Source: Bradyrhizobium guangzhouense (lineage in GTDB: Bacteria; Pseudomonadota; Alphaproteobacteria; Rhizobiales; Xanthobacteraceae). From it: a DNA stretch of 64,000 bases. The notes beneath the pieces are model-generated. The model was not told the DNA's origin. It was given only the letters and a program-made list of their open reading frames with translations, and did not search any database. The translations under genes were made by a program, and so were the position numbers. The DNA lies in assembly GCF_004114955.1 (NCBI RefSeq), contig NZ_CP030053.1, positions 1 through 64,000 on the forward strand, in the 5' to 3' direction. Shown here piece by piece: positions 1 through 10,984 of the stretch. Positions within the stretch are counted from its first letter, which is position 1. Every line of letters starts with the position of its first letter.

Positions 1-1416
1 ATGATGACGACATCGGAACAGGATCGCTGGTCACGCGTGAAGAGCAGGCTGCGCTCGAACGTCGGTGAGGACGTCTATACGAGCTGGTTTGCGCGCATGG
101 ATCTCGAAGGCGTGCAGGACGAGAGCGTGCGGCTCTCGGTTCCCACCCGCTTCCTGAAGAGCTGGATCCAGGCCCATTATGCCGAGCGCGTGCTGTCGTG
201 CTGGCAGGCCGAGATGCCGGAAGTGCATCGCATCGATCTCACCGTTCGCTCCGCAGTGCGCCCGGTCGTTCAACCGAAGGAAACGCCTGCGCCGGTCGAA
301 GCCCGCCGCGCCCCTGCGCCGGAGCTGCGCTCGACCGCGACCGCGCCGGTTTCCGCCAGTCATGACGCGCTCGGCGGCTCGCCGCTCGATCCGCGCCTGA
401 CCTTTGCAAGCTTCGTCGTCGGCCGCTCCAACACGCTGGCCCATGCCGCCGCGCGCCAGGTCGCCGAAGGCCGCCGCGGCGACCCCGTGATGTTCAACCC
501 GCTCTACATCCATGCCGGCGTCGGCCTCGGCAAGACGCATCTCTTGCAGGCCGTGACCTGGGCCGGCAATTCCGGCAACGAGCGCAAGGTGCTCTATCTC
601 ACCGCCGAGAAATTCATGTACGGCTTCGTCGCCGCGCTGAAGACGCAGACGGCGCTGGCCTTCAAGGAAGCGCTGCGCGGCATCGACGTGCTCGTCATCG
701 ACGATCTGCAGTTCCTGCAGGGCAAGTCGACGCAGGCCGAGTTCTGTCACACGCTGAACGCGCTGATCGATGCCGGCCGCCAGGTCGTGATCGCGGCCGA
801 CCGGCCGCCGTCCGATCTCGAGAGCCTGGACGATCGCGTCCGCTCGCGCCTCGCCGGCGGTCTCGTGGTCGAGATGGGCTCGCTCGGCGAGGAGCTGCGC
901 CACGGCATCCTCAAGTCGCGCGTCGCAGCCGCCCGCACCCATCATGCGACCTTCGACGTCCCGGAGGAGGTGCTGCATTATCTGGCGCGCGCCATCACCC
1001 ATAACGGCCGCGACCTCGAAGGCGCGATCAATCGGCTGCTTGCTCACTCCAAACTCAACAACCAGCCGGTGACGCTCGAGATGGCCGAGCGCGAGGTGCG
1101 CGATCTGATCCGTCCCTCGGAGCCGAAGCGGATCAAGATCGAGGACATCCAGCGCGTGGTGGCGCGGCAGTATAATGTCAGCCGCTCCGATCTCCTGTCC
1201 TCGCGGCGGACCGCCAATGTGGTGCGTCCGCGCCAGGTGGCGATGTACCTCGCCAAGACGCTGACGCTGCGCTCGCTCCCCGAGATCGGCCGCCGCTTCG
1301 GTGGCCGCGACCACACCACGGTGCTGCATGCCGTGCGCAAGATCGAGGCGCTGGTGTCCAAGGACAATGCGCTGTCCGAGGAGGTCGAGTCGCTCAAGCG
1401 CCAGCTGCAGGAATGA
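1..1416 (+). CDS. dnaA: Chromosomal replication initiator protein DnaA
   Basis: AAA+ ATPase that binds DnaA boxes and melts the origin. The protein is 471 aa. Domain I is at about 1-85, a Pro/Ala-rich linker at 86-125, and the ATPase domain from about 130 with Walker [10 protein letters not shown] (172-180) and Walker [11 protein letters not shown] (230-239). The C-terminal DNA-binding domain carries the signature [10 protein letters not shown]. The window starts exactly at ATG-ATG, so an upstream ribosome site cannot be seen; the second ATG is an alternative start. dnaN follows after about 270 bp with a terminator between, so the two need not be cotranscribed. Confidence 0.97.
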   Translation: MMTTSEQDRWSRVKSRLRSNVGEDVYTSWFARMDLEGVQDESVRLSVPTRFLKSWIQAHYAERVLSCWQAEMPEVHRIDLTVRSAVRPVVQPKETPAPVEARRAPAPELRSTATAPVSASHDALGGSPLDPRLTFASFVVGRSNTLAHAAARQVAEGRRGDPVMFNPLYIHAGVGLGKTHLLQAVTWAGNSGNERKVLYLTAEKFMYGFVAALKTQTALAFKEALRGIDVLVIDDLQFLQGKSTQAEFCHTLNALIDAGRQVVIAADRPPSDLESLDDRVRSRLAGGLVVEMGSLGEELRHGILKSRVAAARTHHATFDVPEEVLHYLARAITHNGRDLEGAINRLLAHSKLNNQPVTLEMAEREVRDLIRPSEPKRIKIEDIQRVVARQYNVSRSDLLSSRRTANVVRPRQVAMYLAKTLTLRSLPEIGRRFGGRDHTTVLHAVRKIEALVSKDNALSEEVESLKRQLQE

Positions 1417-1456
1417 ACGCCCAAGGAATATACGCCTAAGGCTTCCTCCCCCACCT

Positions 1457-1494
1457 CCCGCCGTCCCGGTCATGCCCGGGCGGCGGGTTTCGTT
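1457..1494 (+). terminator. Intrinsic terminator after dnaA
   Basis: GC-rich inverted repeat: the left arm at 1457-1469 pairs with 1475-1487 with a single-base offset, and the loop is TCATG. The T-rich tract TTTCGTTT follows. It lies 41 bp after the dnaA stop. No DnaA box of the TTATCCACA type was seen in 1417-1682. Confidence 0.6.
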
Positions 1495-1682
1495 TGGGCG
1501 GGTAAATCGTGGGGAACTGGCTCGCGATCCCTTGAATCCCGGGGCCATCCGCGCCACCTTGCGCGACCCTGACGGCTTTGGTCATATCGGCTCGATGACC
1601 CGGCCTTCCGGGGTCTTCGGTGCCGCGGCGCGCTGTCCTCCGCCCGGCTTTTTCCATCTTTGGGGATCGGGCGAGTAGTGCA

Positions 1683-2801
1683 ATGAAGGTTACGGTCGAA
1701 CGCGCGCAACTCCTTAAATCGCTGGGCCATGTCCATCGCGTGGTCGAGCGCCGCAACACGATTCCGATCCTGGGCAACGTGCTGGTGCGCGCCGAAAACG
1801 CGAAATTGTCGCTGAAGGCGACCGACCTCGACCTCGAGGTGACCGAGACCCTGCCGGCGGAAACCGCAACCGCCGGCTCGACCACGGTGCCGGCGCACAT
1901 GTTCTACGACATCGTGCGCAAGCTGCCCGACGGCTCGCAGATCGTGCTGGAGACCGACGGCGATCGCGCGGTGCTGGCGATCCGCGCCGGCCGCTCGCGC
2001 TTCACGCTGCAGACCCTGCCCGAGAACGATTTCCCGGACCTTGCCGCCGGCGACCTCTCGCATTCGTTCAATCTCGCCGCCAAGGACGTCAAGCGGCTGA
2101 TCGACCGCACCCAGTTTGCGATCTCCACCGAGGAGACGCGCTACTACCTCAACGGCATCTATCTGCACGCCGCGGGCACCGCGAAGGCTGCGACCTTGCG
2201 CGGCGTCGCCACCGACGGCCACCGCCTCGCCCAGCTCGATCTGGTCCAGCCCAAGGGCGCCGAGGGCATGCCGGGCGTGATCGTGCCGCGCAAGACCGTC
2301 GGCGAGGTGCAGCGCCTGATCGAGGACACCGAAGCCGAGATGACGATCGAGCTGTCGCAGGCCAAGATCCGCTTCACCATCGGCAACGTCGTGCTGACCT
2401 CGAAACTGATCGACGGCACCTTCCCCGACTATGGCCGCGTCATTCCGCAAGGAAACGACAAGGAACTCGTGGTCGACAAGAAGGATTTCGAGAACGCGGT
2501 CGACCGCGTCTCCACCATCTCCAGCGAGCGCGGCCGCGCCGTGAAGCTCTCGCTGTCGCCGGGCAAGCTGGTGCTGTCGGTGACGAATCCGGACTCGGGC
2601 AGCGCCACCGAGGAGCTCGAGGTCGAATACGCCTCCGACGCGCTCGATATCGGCTTCAACTCCCGCTACCTCCTCGACATCGCCGCCCAGATCGAAGGCG
2701 ACGCCGCAGTGCTCCGCCTCGCCGACCCCGGCTCGCCGACCCTGGTGCAGGACAAGGACGACAAGAGCGCGCTCTACGTGCTGATGCCGATGCGGGTGTG
2801 A
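1683..2801 (+). CDS. dnaN: DNA polymerase III subunit beta (sliding clamp)
   Basis: Ring-forming processivity clamp that tethers Pol III and other clamp-binding proteins to DNA. It is 372 aa, the normal length, with three similar clamp domains of about 120 aa. It begins MKVTVERAQLLKSL and ends YVLMPMRV, as clamps usually do. The frame is open upstream to 1620, but the clamp homology starts at the ATG at 1683, which follows a GGGCGAG Shine-Dalgarno-like stretch. It sits between dnaA and recF in the standard replication cluster. Confidence 0.97.
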   Translation: MKVTVERAQLLKSLGHVHRVVERRNTIPILGNVLVRAENAKLSLKATDLDLEVTETLPAETATAGSTTVPAHMFYDIVRKLPDGSQIVLETDGDRAVLAIRAGRSRFTLQTLPENDFPDLAAGDLSHSFNLAAKDVKRLIDRTQFAISTEETRYYLNGIYLHAAGTAKAATLRGVATDGHRLAQLDLVQPKGAEGMPGVIVPRKTVGEVQRLIEDTEAEMTIELSQAKIRFTIGNVVLTSKLIDGTFPDYGRVIPQGNDKELVVDKKDFENAVDRVSTISSERGRAVKLSLSPGKLVLSVTNPDSGSATEELEVEYASDALDIGFNSRYLLDIAAQIEGDAAVLRLADPGSPTLVQDKDDKSALYVLMPMRV

Positions 2802-2833
2802 GGCTTACCGGCGTCTATACTTATCACTACATT

Positions 2834-2914
2834 CGTCTTGGCCGGGCTTGTCCCGGCCATCCACGTCTTCGGAGCCAAGAACGTGGATGCCCGGCACAAG
2901 GCCGGGCATGACGG
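2834..2914. repeat. Bradyrhizobium-type palindromic intergenic repeat
   Basis: About 80 bp of imperfect inverted repeat between dnaN and recF. The left half runs from CGTCTTGGCCGGGC through CCATCCACG and the right half from CGTGGATGCCCGG to GGGCATGACG. It would fold into one long hairpin in RNA. Repeats of this CCGGGC / CCATCCACG type are common between genes in Bradyrhizobium. A short relative lies at 58861-58885. Confidence 0.6.
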
Positions 2915-2926
2915 AAAACGGATCAA

Positions 2927-4063
2927 ATGACCCCCTCCCGCATCCATCGCCTGACGCTGACGCATTTTCGCAACTATCGGGCGGCGGGGCTCGAGACGGC
3001 GGCTGACATGGTGGCGTTGGTCGGGCCGAACGGGGCAGGCAAGACCAATTGCATCGAGGCGATCTCGTTCCTGTCGCCGGGACGGGGCCTGCGCCGCGCC
3101 ACGCTGGAGGATGTCGCCGACAACCAGGGCGACGGCTCCTGGGCGGTCTCCGCGCAGGTCGAGGGCGCGCTGGGGCTCGCCACGCTCGGCACCGGCATCG
3201 AGCCGCCGCGCGCGGACGCCGCGGTGATCAGGCGCTGCCGCATCGACCGCGAGCCCGTGAATTCGGCGGCCAGCTTTGGCGATCACGTCCGCATGGTGTG
3301 GCTGACGCCGGCGATGGACGGACTGTTCATGGGCGCCGCGTCCGAGCGCCGGCGCTTCTTCGACCGCCTGGTGCTGGCGATCGACAGCGAGCATTCCAGC
3401 CGCATCAACGCGCTGGAACGCTCGTTGCGTTCGCGCAACCGCCTGCTGGAGACGCGCAATTACGACGACCATTGGTGCGACGCGATCGAGCGCGAAACCG
3501 CAGAGCTCGCGGTCGCCGTCGCCGCAACGCGCGGCCAGACCGCAGCGCGTCTGACCGGCATGCTGAATGCGCGCGCGCAACAATCCGCGTTTCCCTCGGC
3601 GCAGATCGCGCTCGACGGCTGGATGGAAAATGCGCTGCTGACGGAGACGGCGACATCGGTCGAGGATCGCTATCGCCAGATCCTGCGCAACAACCGCCCG
3701 CGCGATGCCATCGCCGGCCGCACCACCGACGGCCCGCATCTCACTGATCTCCAGGTGATCTACGCGCCGAAAAGCATGCCCGCGCGCGATGCCTCGACCG
3801 GCGAGCAGAAGGCGCTGCTGATCGGCCTCGTGCTGGCGCACGCGACGCTGGTTGCCGAGATGACCGGCATCGTGCCGCTCTTGCTGCTCGACGAGGTCGT
3901 CGCCCATCTCGATCCCAACAGGCGCGCGGCGCTGTTCGACGAGCTGCGCAGGCTCGGCGCGCAGGTCTGGCTGACCGGCGCGGACCCGGCCGCATTTGCC
4001 GAGATCGGCGCCGGCGGCGAAGTCTTTGACGTCGAGAGCGGACGCGTTTCGGCCCGGCGATAG
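2927..4063 (+). CDS. recF: DNA replication and repair protein RecF
   Basis: SMC-like ATPase that helps load RecA at gaps together with RecO and RecR. It is 378 aa, normal for the family. Walker A GPNGAGKTN is at about 33-41. Near the C terminus are the ABC-type signature STGEQKALLIGL and Walker B LLLLDEVVAHLD. The ATG lies directly after the palindromic repeat. The gene is third in the dnaA-dnaN-recF cluster; gyrB, often next, is displaced by about 4.2 kb of unrelated tandem genes. Confidence 0.96.
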   Translation: MTPSRIHRLTLTHFRNYRAAGLETAADMVALVGPNGAGKTNCIEAISFLSPGRGLRRATLEDVADNQGDGSWAVSAQVEGALGLATLGTGIEPPRADAAVIRRCRIDREPVNSAASFGDHVRMVWLTPAMDGLFMGAASERRRFFDRLVLAIDSEHSSRINALERSLRSRNRLLETRNYDDHWCDAIERETAELAVAVAATRGQTAARLTGMLNARAQQSAFPSAQIALDGWMENALLTETATSVEDRYRQILRNNRPRDAIAGRTTDGPHLTDLQVIYAPKSMPARDASTGEQKALLIGLVLAHATLVAEMTGIVPLLLLDEVVAHLDPNRRAALFDELRRLGAQVWLTGADPAAFAEIGAGGEVFDVESGRVSARR

Positions 4064-4071
4064 CCGTTTTG

Positions 4072-4100
4072 TTGAACCCGGCTTATTCGGATCGCGACTA
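4072..4100 (+). promoter_or_regulatory. Conserved promoter-like element, copy 1
   Basis: TTGAAC at 4072-4077, a 17-bp spacer, then CGACTA at 4095-4100. The same two boxes with the same spacing precede the two downstream paralogues (4965-4993 and 7232-7260), while the spacers differ. This points to a real promoter, either of sigma-70 type with a weak -10 or of an ECF sigma factor. The sigma factor is unknown. Confidence 0.6.
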
Positions 4101-4181
4101 GGTCCGTGAGGCCGCGCAGGCGGTGTCGCAGCCGTTGCAATCGCGCGATCGACGCGCGCGATATCCCTGGAGAGAAAGACC

Positions 4182-4940
4182 ATGACGACGGTAAGGCGCG
4201 GGACGAAAGTCCCGGCACGATGGCGGCTGTTCGTGTGCGGCCTCGCTTTGCTTGCGAGCGGCGTCGCCACGGCAGGCGCGGCCGGATGGACGCCACATCT
4301 GCCGCTGCTGTTTTCGTCCGCGCTCACGCCGGACCCCGACGCCGTGCTGCCCGCGCCGACGAGGACCAGCTATCGCGAGATCGGCACCACAAAAATGCTC
4401 GGCATTGACGCGCCGCTGCGGACCAGGCTCACGGCACGCATTCCCGCCGGGCTCGGCGAGGTGCTCGCCTTCTACCGTACCGAGCTCGGCAAGCTCGGCT
4501 GGCAGGAGCAGCACGATGGCGCGGACATCGCCAGCGATCACGTCCGGCTCGCCTTCACGACTCCGCTGGGGCCGGCAGCGCTGGCACTCGACCGCAAGGG
4601 GTCGAGCACCTCGGTCAATCTGGTGCAGCGAAACAGGGAGGCCGCGATCCTGGCGCATGTGATGCCGAGGCCCGGCCGCGCGGCGCTGATGTTCACCAAT
4701 CTCGGCAACAAGGAAACCGTGCTCACGCTCGACAATCACACCGTCACGCTTCCCGCCCGCACCGGCAAGGAACGCCCCGAGGCGCCGCTGTTCAATGTTC
4801 CGCCGGGCAAATACGCCTACGTCTTGAAGATCGACGGCGAAGCGGACCGCGACACGACGATCGAGCTGGCGGCCGGCGATGCCTGGGAGGTCACGGTCGG
4901 CCCCGAAGGCGATTTGTGGTCGCCGCTCCAGCTCTATTGA
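4182..4940 (+). CDS. Exported protein of unknown function, FYxxEL-GW module (paralogue 1 of 3)
   Basis: Function not recognised. It is 252 aa with an N-terminal signal peptide: RRGTKVPARWR, then a hydrophobic stretch at about 15-35 without a lipobox. A module at about 55-150 carries EVLAFYRTELGKLGW (93-107) followed by a beta-rich stretch ending in SVNLVQRN. A second beta-rich domain at about 160-252 contains NVPPGKYAYVLK and TTIELAAGDAW and loosely resembles a PEGA-type fold. The chain ends PLQLY. Both domains recur in the next two genes. An AGAGA Shine-Dalgarno lies before the ATG, and the roughly 80-nt leader is similar to that of copy 3. An envelope role is inferred only from the signal peptide. 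Confidence 0.75.
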   Translation: MTTVRRGTKVPARWRLFVCGLALLASGVATAGAAGWTPHLPLLFSSALTPDPDAVLPAPTRTSYREIGTTKMLGIDAPLRTRLTARIPAGLGEVLAFYRTELGKLGWQEQHDGADIASDHVRLAFTTPLGPAALALDRKGSSTSVNLVQRNREAAILAHVMPRPGRAALMFTNLGNKETVLTLDNHTVTLPARTGKERPEAPLFNVPPGKYAYVLKIDGEADRDTTIELAAGDAWEVTVGPEGDLWSPLQLY

Positions 4941-4964
4941 GTTCGACCCCGCCGGATACCGCTG

Positions 4965-4993
4965 TTGAACCTGTGAGGTTCCCGCCACGACTA
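4965..4993 (+). promoter_or_regulatory. Conserved promoter-like element, copy 2
   Basis: TTGAAC at 4965-4970, a 17-bp spacer, CGACTA at 4988-4993. It starts 24 bp after the stop of paralogue 1 and 41 bp before the start of paralogue 2, so each gene can have its own transcript. Confidence 0.6.
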
Positions 4994-5033
4994 GCTGACA
5001 GTGCTGCTCTCGCGAATTCCAGGAGTTTTGCCG

Positions 5034-7202
5034 ATGTCGATGATCAAGCGCGGGATGCAGGTCCCGGCACGCGGGCTGCTGCTTGCCTGCAGCCTTATGC
5101 TGATGGCGAGTACCGCACACGCAGCACAATTCGACGCCGGCTTTGTCGATCCTCATACGCTGCCGCTGCTGCCAGGCGCGATCGAGGACACCTCGCGCCC
5201 CGATCCCTACCGGATGCAGTACGGCACTCCGACTGTGGTCGCGGTGACATCAGCTGCCGTGAAGAAAATGCTCGTCACTGACGGCTGGGTGCCCTACGTC
5301 CGCCCGCTCGACGAGACCAACAGCAATCTCGCCTTCAAGAAGGGGCGGCAGGGACTGTCCGTCTCCTTCACGCAGGGCCTCGGCCGGCCCGATCAATCCG
5401 GCGTCACCTACACCCCGAACCGCATCTATTCGAATGTCCCGTTCCCGGACGGCGCGATCGATCTCGTGTTCGACGAGACCCGTCCCTACCTCGGTTGCAT
5501 CGCGCCCAGCGCTTTCGACGCGACGGTGGAGTTCTACGCGAAGGAAATGGCTGCGATCGGCTGGCGCAAGCTGACGCCCGAAACAGCCACAAGCTGGCCG
5601 AACGCGGACCTGAGCGAGACCGTCGCGAACGGTGTACGTGTCTTCTTTGAGCACCCCGAAGGCGACGAGACGCAATTCTACAAGCAGAAGCCGGTGATGC
5701 TGACGCTGACCCGCCGCGACGACGGGCGGACCAATGTCGACATCAGGATCGCGCCGTTCGCGTTGCCGACCAACCTCACTACGGAAGAGATGTCCGGCCT
5801 GCCGATACCGAAGCCGTACAAGTCGGCAGGCGGCAGAGGCGCCGGCCCGAACCGGCACGACCTGACGGTCGCGGCTCTTGCCGAACCGTCCGCCGTGCTC
5901 GCTTTCTATCATCGCGAATTCGCGGCACGCGGCTGGACGGAAGAAGGAAATGCACCTCTTGCCGCAGGCGATGAAGTTGCGCTGAAGTTCTCCTCAACTG
6001 AGCAAACCGGCGTGCTGCGGCTCTCGCGCAAATACGACTTCACGATGGTCTATCTGACCGCGCAGGTGAAGGAGAGCGTGCTCGCGGCCCGTGCCAAGGC
6101 GAAGAAGGATGCCGACGACCAATTCATGAGGGATGCCGCGGCGATGACGAAGCAAGTCCTCGCCGAAGACGCTATCAGGCGCAAGGCGCAGGCCGCAGCG
6201 CTGTCCGATGCGCCCTTGCAGGCGCAGGCCGGCGGCAACACGCCGCTGCCGGTGCCGGTGAACGCACAGGAGGTGGAGTCCGGTGACGGCCGGCTGGAAT
6301 TCAACTCGGCCTCGAGCGTGAAGGCGCTGGCCGCCTTCTACCGCGCCTCGCTGAAGCCCGCCGGCTGGAAGGAGCAGCCCTCCGTCATCAACCAGCCCAA
6401 CATGGCGGTGATGGAATTTTCCAAGGCCGGTAAATCGATCTCGATGACCTTGATGCAGATGGGCCCGAAGGTAAACGTCAGCGCCAACGGATCCGGCCTG
6501 AGGATGGCTGCCGCCAAGCCTGCCGCCACCAGCCAATCGGCGAGCAACGATCCTGCTGCAAGGCCAGCCGGAGCTCCCGCCCCGCTGGAAGCAGATCCAG
6601 ACTCCGCACTGCCCGTGCCGAAGCAACACAGCTCGACCTCGCTGGGCACGGCAAAGCTGCCCGGCATCGAGGTGCCGTTCCGCCGCGAGCTCGACGCCAG
6701 CGTGCCCGCCGAGCTCGGTGACGTGCTCGCCTTCTATCGCAGCGAGCTGAAAAAACTCGGCTGGCAGGAGAAGCCTGAAGGCGCGGTCACGACCACCGAT
6801 CGCGTCCAACTCGCCTTCGCCTCTCCGCAGGGACCGGCGACGCTGAAGCTTGGCCGCGCCAAGGGCGAGACGTCGGTCAACCTGGTGCAGAAGAACCCGG
6901 AAGCCGCGACCAAGGCGAACATCATGCCGAGGCCAGGTCAGGCCAAACTGCTGCTTGGCAATATGGGCTATCAGGAAGCCGTGCTCACCATCAACAAGCA
7001 GACCGTCAAGGTTGCGGCCGGTGCCGGTGGCCCGCAATCGCCGAAAGGGCCGATGCTCGATCTGCCGCCCGGCAAGTACCTGTACGCCCTGAAGGTTGCG
7101 GGGCAGCCGGGCCGGAACGCCACGATCGAGCTTGCCGCCGGCGATGCCTGGGGCCTGATGGTGGGGCCGACCGGCGAGGTGCTGCCGCTGCAAATGTATT
7201 GA
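5034..7202 (+). CDS. Large exported protein with repeated FYxxEL-GW modules (paralogue 2 of 3)
   Basis: Function not recognised. It is 722 aa. The signal peptide (KRGMQVPARG, hydrophobic 14-28, likely cut after AHA at about 30) matches the paralogues. It then has five successive modules with the pattern FYxxE...GWxE: a divergent one (GW at 84), then FY/GW pairs at 167/176, 291/300, 435/444 and 567/576. A charged helical segment at 345-390 separates modules 3 and 4, and an Ala/Pro-rich linker at 490-525 precedes module 5. The last module plus the beta-rich domain at 625-722 is nearly the whole of paralogues 1 and 3, ending PLQMY. The ATG at 5034 was chosen because AGGAG lies 8 nt upstream; an in-frame ATG follows at 5040. 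Confidence 0.75.
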   Translation: MSMIKRGMQVPARGLLLACSLMLMASTAHAAQFDAGFVDPHTLPLLPGAIEDTSRPDPYRMQYGTPTVVAVTSAAVKKMLVTDGWVPYVRPLDETNSNLAFKKGRQGLSVSFTQGLGRPDQSGVTYTPNRIYSNVPFPDGAIDLVFDETRPYLGCIAPSAFDATVEFYAKEMAAIGWRKLTPETATSWPNADLSETVANGVRVFFEHPEGDETQFYKQKPVMLTLTRRDDGRTNVDIRIAPFALPTNLTTEEMSGLPIPKPYKSAGGRGAGPNRHDLTVAALAEPSAVLAFYHREFAARGWTEEGNAPLAAGDEVALKFSSTEQTGVLRLSRKYDFTMVYLTAQVKESVLAARAKAKKDADDQFMRDAAAMTKQVLAEDAIRRKAQAAALSDAPLQAQAGGNTPLPVPVNAQEVESGDGRLEFNSASSVKALAAFYRASLKPAGWKEQPSVINQPNMAVMEFSKAGKSISMTLMQMGPKVNVSANGSGLRMAAAKPAATSQSASNDPAARPAGAPAPLEADPDSALPVPKQHSSTSLGTAKLPGIEVPFRRELDASVPAELGDVLAFYRSELKKLGWQEKPEGAVTTTDRVQLAFASPQGPATLKLGRAKGETSVNLVQKNPEAATKANIMPRPGQAKLLLGNMGYQEAVLTINKQTVKVAAGAGGPQSPKGPMLDLPPGKYLYALKVAGQPGRNATIELAAGDAWGLMVGPTGEVLPLQMY

Positions 7203-7231
7203 TCCCGCCGCATTCGCCTGCGACGGCCGGG

Positions 7232-7260
7232 TTGAACCTGAGCGGTTCGCGCGGCGACTA
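7232..7260 (+). promoter_or_regulatory. Conserved promoter-like element, copy 3
   Basis: TTGAAC at 7232-7237, a 17-bp spacer, CGACTA at 7255-7260. The leader after it holds a perfect 9-bp stem, GAGGCTGCG paired with CGCAGCCTC (7269-7296). The leader of copy 1 has a weaker version of this stem. Confidence 0.6.
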
Positions 7261-7343
7261 GTGGTCCTGAGGCTGCGCAGCGTGTGTCGCAGCCTCCGTA
7301 GCGCGCGAAGCTTGAGCACGCGCGACGTCCCTGGAGATTGAGC

Positions 7344-8027
7344 ATGGCGATGGTCAAGCGCGGGCCGAACGTCCCGGCAAGATGGCGGCTGCTGGTCTGC
7401 GGCCTCGTTCTTCTCGCGGGCTGTGCGAAGCAGCCGCTGACGGCAGATCCCCAAGTCGAAATGCCGGCACCGAAGCAAAGCAGCTTCAGTCAATTCCGCA
7501 CCACGCATGCGCTTGGCGCCGAGGCCCCGCTCCGGACCGAGATCGAAGCGCGCGTGCCCGCGGAGCTCAGCGAGGTGCTCGCCTTCTACCGCAGAGAGCT
7601 CGGACAGCGCAGCTGGCAGGAGAAGCCGGATGACGCGGTCATCGCCGTCGATCGCGTGCAACTGGCCTTCGTCTCCCCGAAGGGCCCGGCCGTGCTGAAG
7701 CTTGGCCGCGCCCAGGGCGAGACCACAATCAGCCTGGCGCAAAGGAATCCGGAGGTCGCGGCCAAGGCCGATATGCTGCCGACATCGGGGAAAGCGCGGC
7801 TGATCTTCGGCTATCTAAGGCCGGACGTGGCTTCGCTCGTGATCAACGATCGGACGATCGAGATTGCCGGCGGCGAAAATCATCCGCAGACGCTGGATCT
7901 GCCGCCCGGCACGTATCCTTACGAACTGCGCGCGTCGGGCCTTCTGCTGCGCGCCGACACCGTCACTCTGGCCGCAGGCGAGGCCTGGGACCTCAGCGAC
8001 GATAACAAGCCGTCCCAGATCTACTGA
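7344..8027 (+). CDS. Putative lipoprotein with FYxxEL-GW module (paralogue 3 of 3)
   Basis: Function not recognised. It is 227 aa. The N terminus KRGPNVPARWRLLVCG matches the two upstream paralogues, but here it ends in a clear lipobox LLAGC with Cys27, so the product should be lipidated. The module at about 38-135 has EVLAFYRRELGQRSW, with Gly of the GW motif changed to Ser. The C-terminal beta-rich domain carries DLPPGTYPYELR and VTLAAGEAW, and the chain ends PSQIY. The ATG at 7344 follows GGAG by 7 nt; a TTG two codons upstream is possible. It is the last gene before gyrB and has its own promoter copy. Confidence 0.75.
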   Translation: MAMVKRGPNVPARWRLLVCGLVLLAGCAKQPLTADPQVEMPAPKQSSFSQFRTTHALGAEAPLRTEIEARVPAELSEVLAFYRRELGQRSWQEKPDDAVIAVDRVQLAFVSPKGPAVLKLGRAQGETTISLAQRNPEVAAKADMLPTSGKARLIFGYLRPDVASLVINDRTIEIAGGENHPQTLDLPPGTYPYELRASGLLLRADTVTLAAGEAWDLSDDNKPSQIY

Positions 8028-10745
<2,718 letters not shown>

Positions 10746-10751
10746 GGCTTG

Positions 10752-10880
10752 CTTCGCCTCTCCCGCTTGCGGGAGAGGCCGACGCGTAGCGGCGGGTGAG
10801 GGTTCTTTCCTCTGGGGGAGTGTCCCGTTGTGGAAACACCCTCTCCCCGGCCCTCCCCCGCTTGCGGGGGAGGGGGCGCA
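10752..10880. repeat. CCTCTCCC-type palindromic repeats between gyrB and murA
   Basis: Two hairpins: CCTCTCCCGC-TT-GCGGGAGAGG at 10757-10778, and an 11-bp arm pair at 10851-10861 / 10864-10874. Similar CCTCTCCC...GGGAGAGG palindromes lie at 29969-29989, 42191-42211 and 63407-63430, so this is a dispersed family. The first could act as the gyrB transcript end. Confidence 0.65.
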
Positions 10881-10984
10881 CCTCGCTCGCAGCGAAATCA
10901 AGCCGAATTGCTCCCGCGCTCGTTTCTCGATAGTTTCCGCCCCCAAAGCAGCCCGCCCCAACCCGACAGGACGGAGAGATCCCA

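Noticed and set aside
31-1557. 508-aa open frame on the minus strand across dnaA
   Set aside because: Antisense shadow of dnaA caused by high GC; no family features, while dnaA on the other strand is certain.
1417-1682. Possible oriC next to dnaA
   Set aside because: No TTATCCACA-like DnaA boxes, no AT-rich unwinding region and no repeat array seen; sequence upstream of dnaA is outside the window.
5994-7742. 582-aa minus-strand open frame over paralogues 2 and 3
   Set aside because: Composition is typical of an antisense frame, and both plus-strand genes have Shine-Dalgarno sites and signal peptides.
10746-10984. Repeated hairpins considered as a CRISPR-like array
   Set aside because: Arms differ in length, spacing is irregular and there are no unique spacers; they belong to the dispersed CCTCTCCC family.
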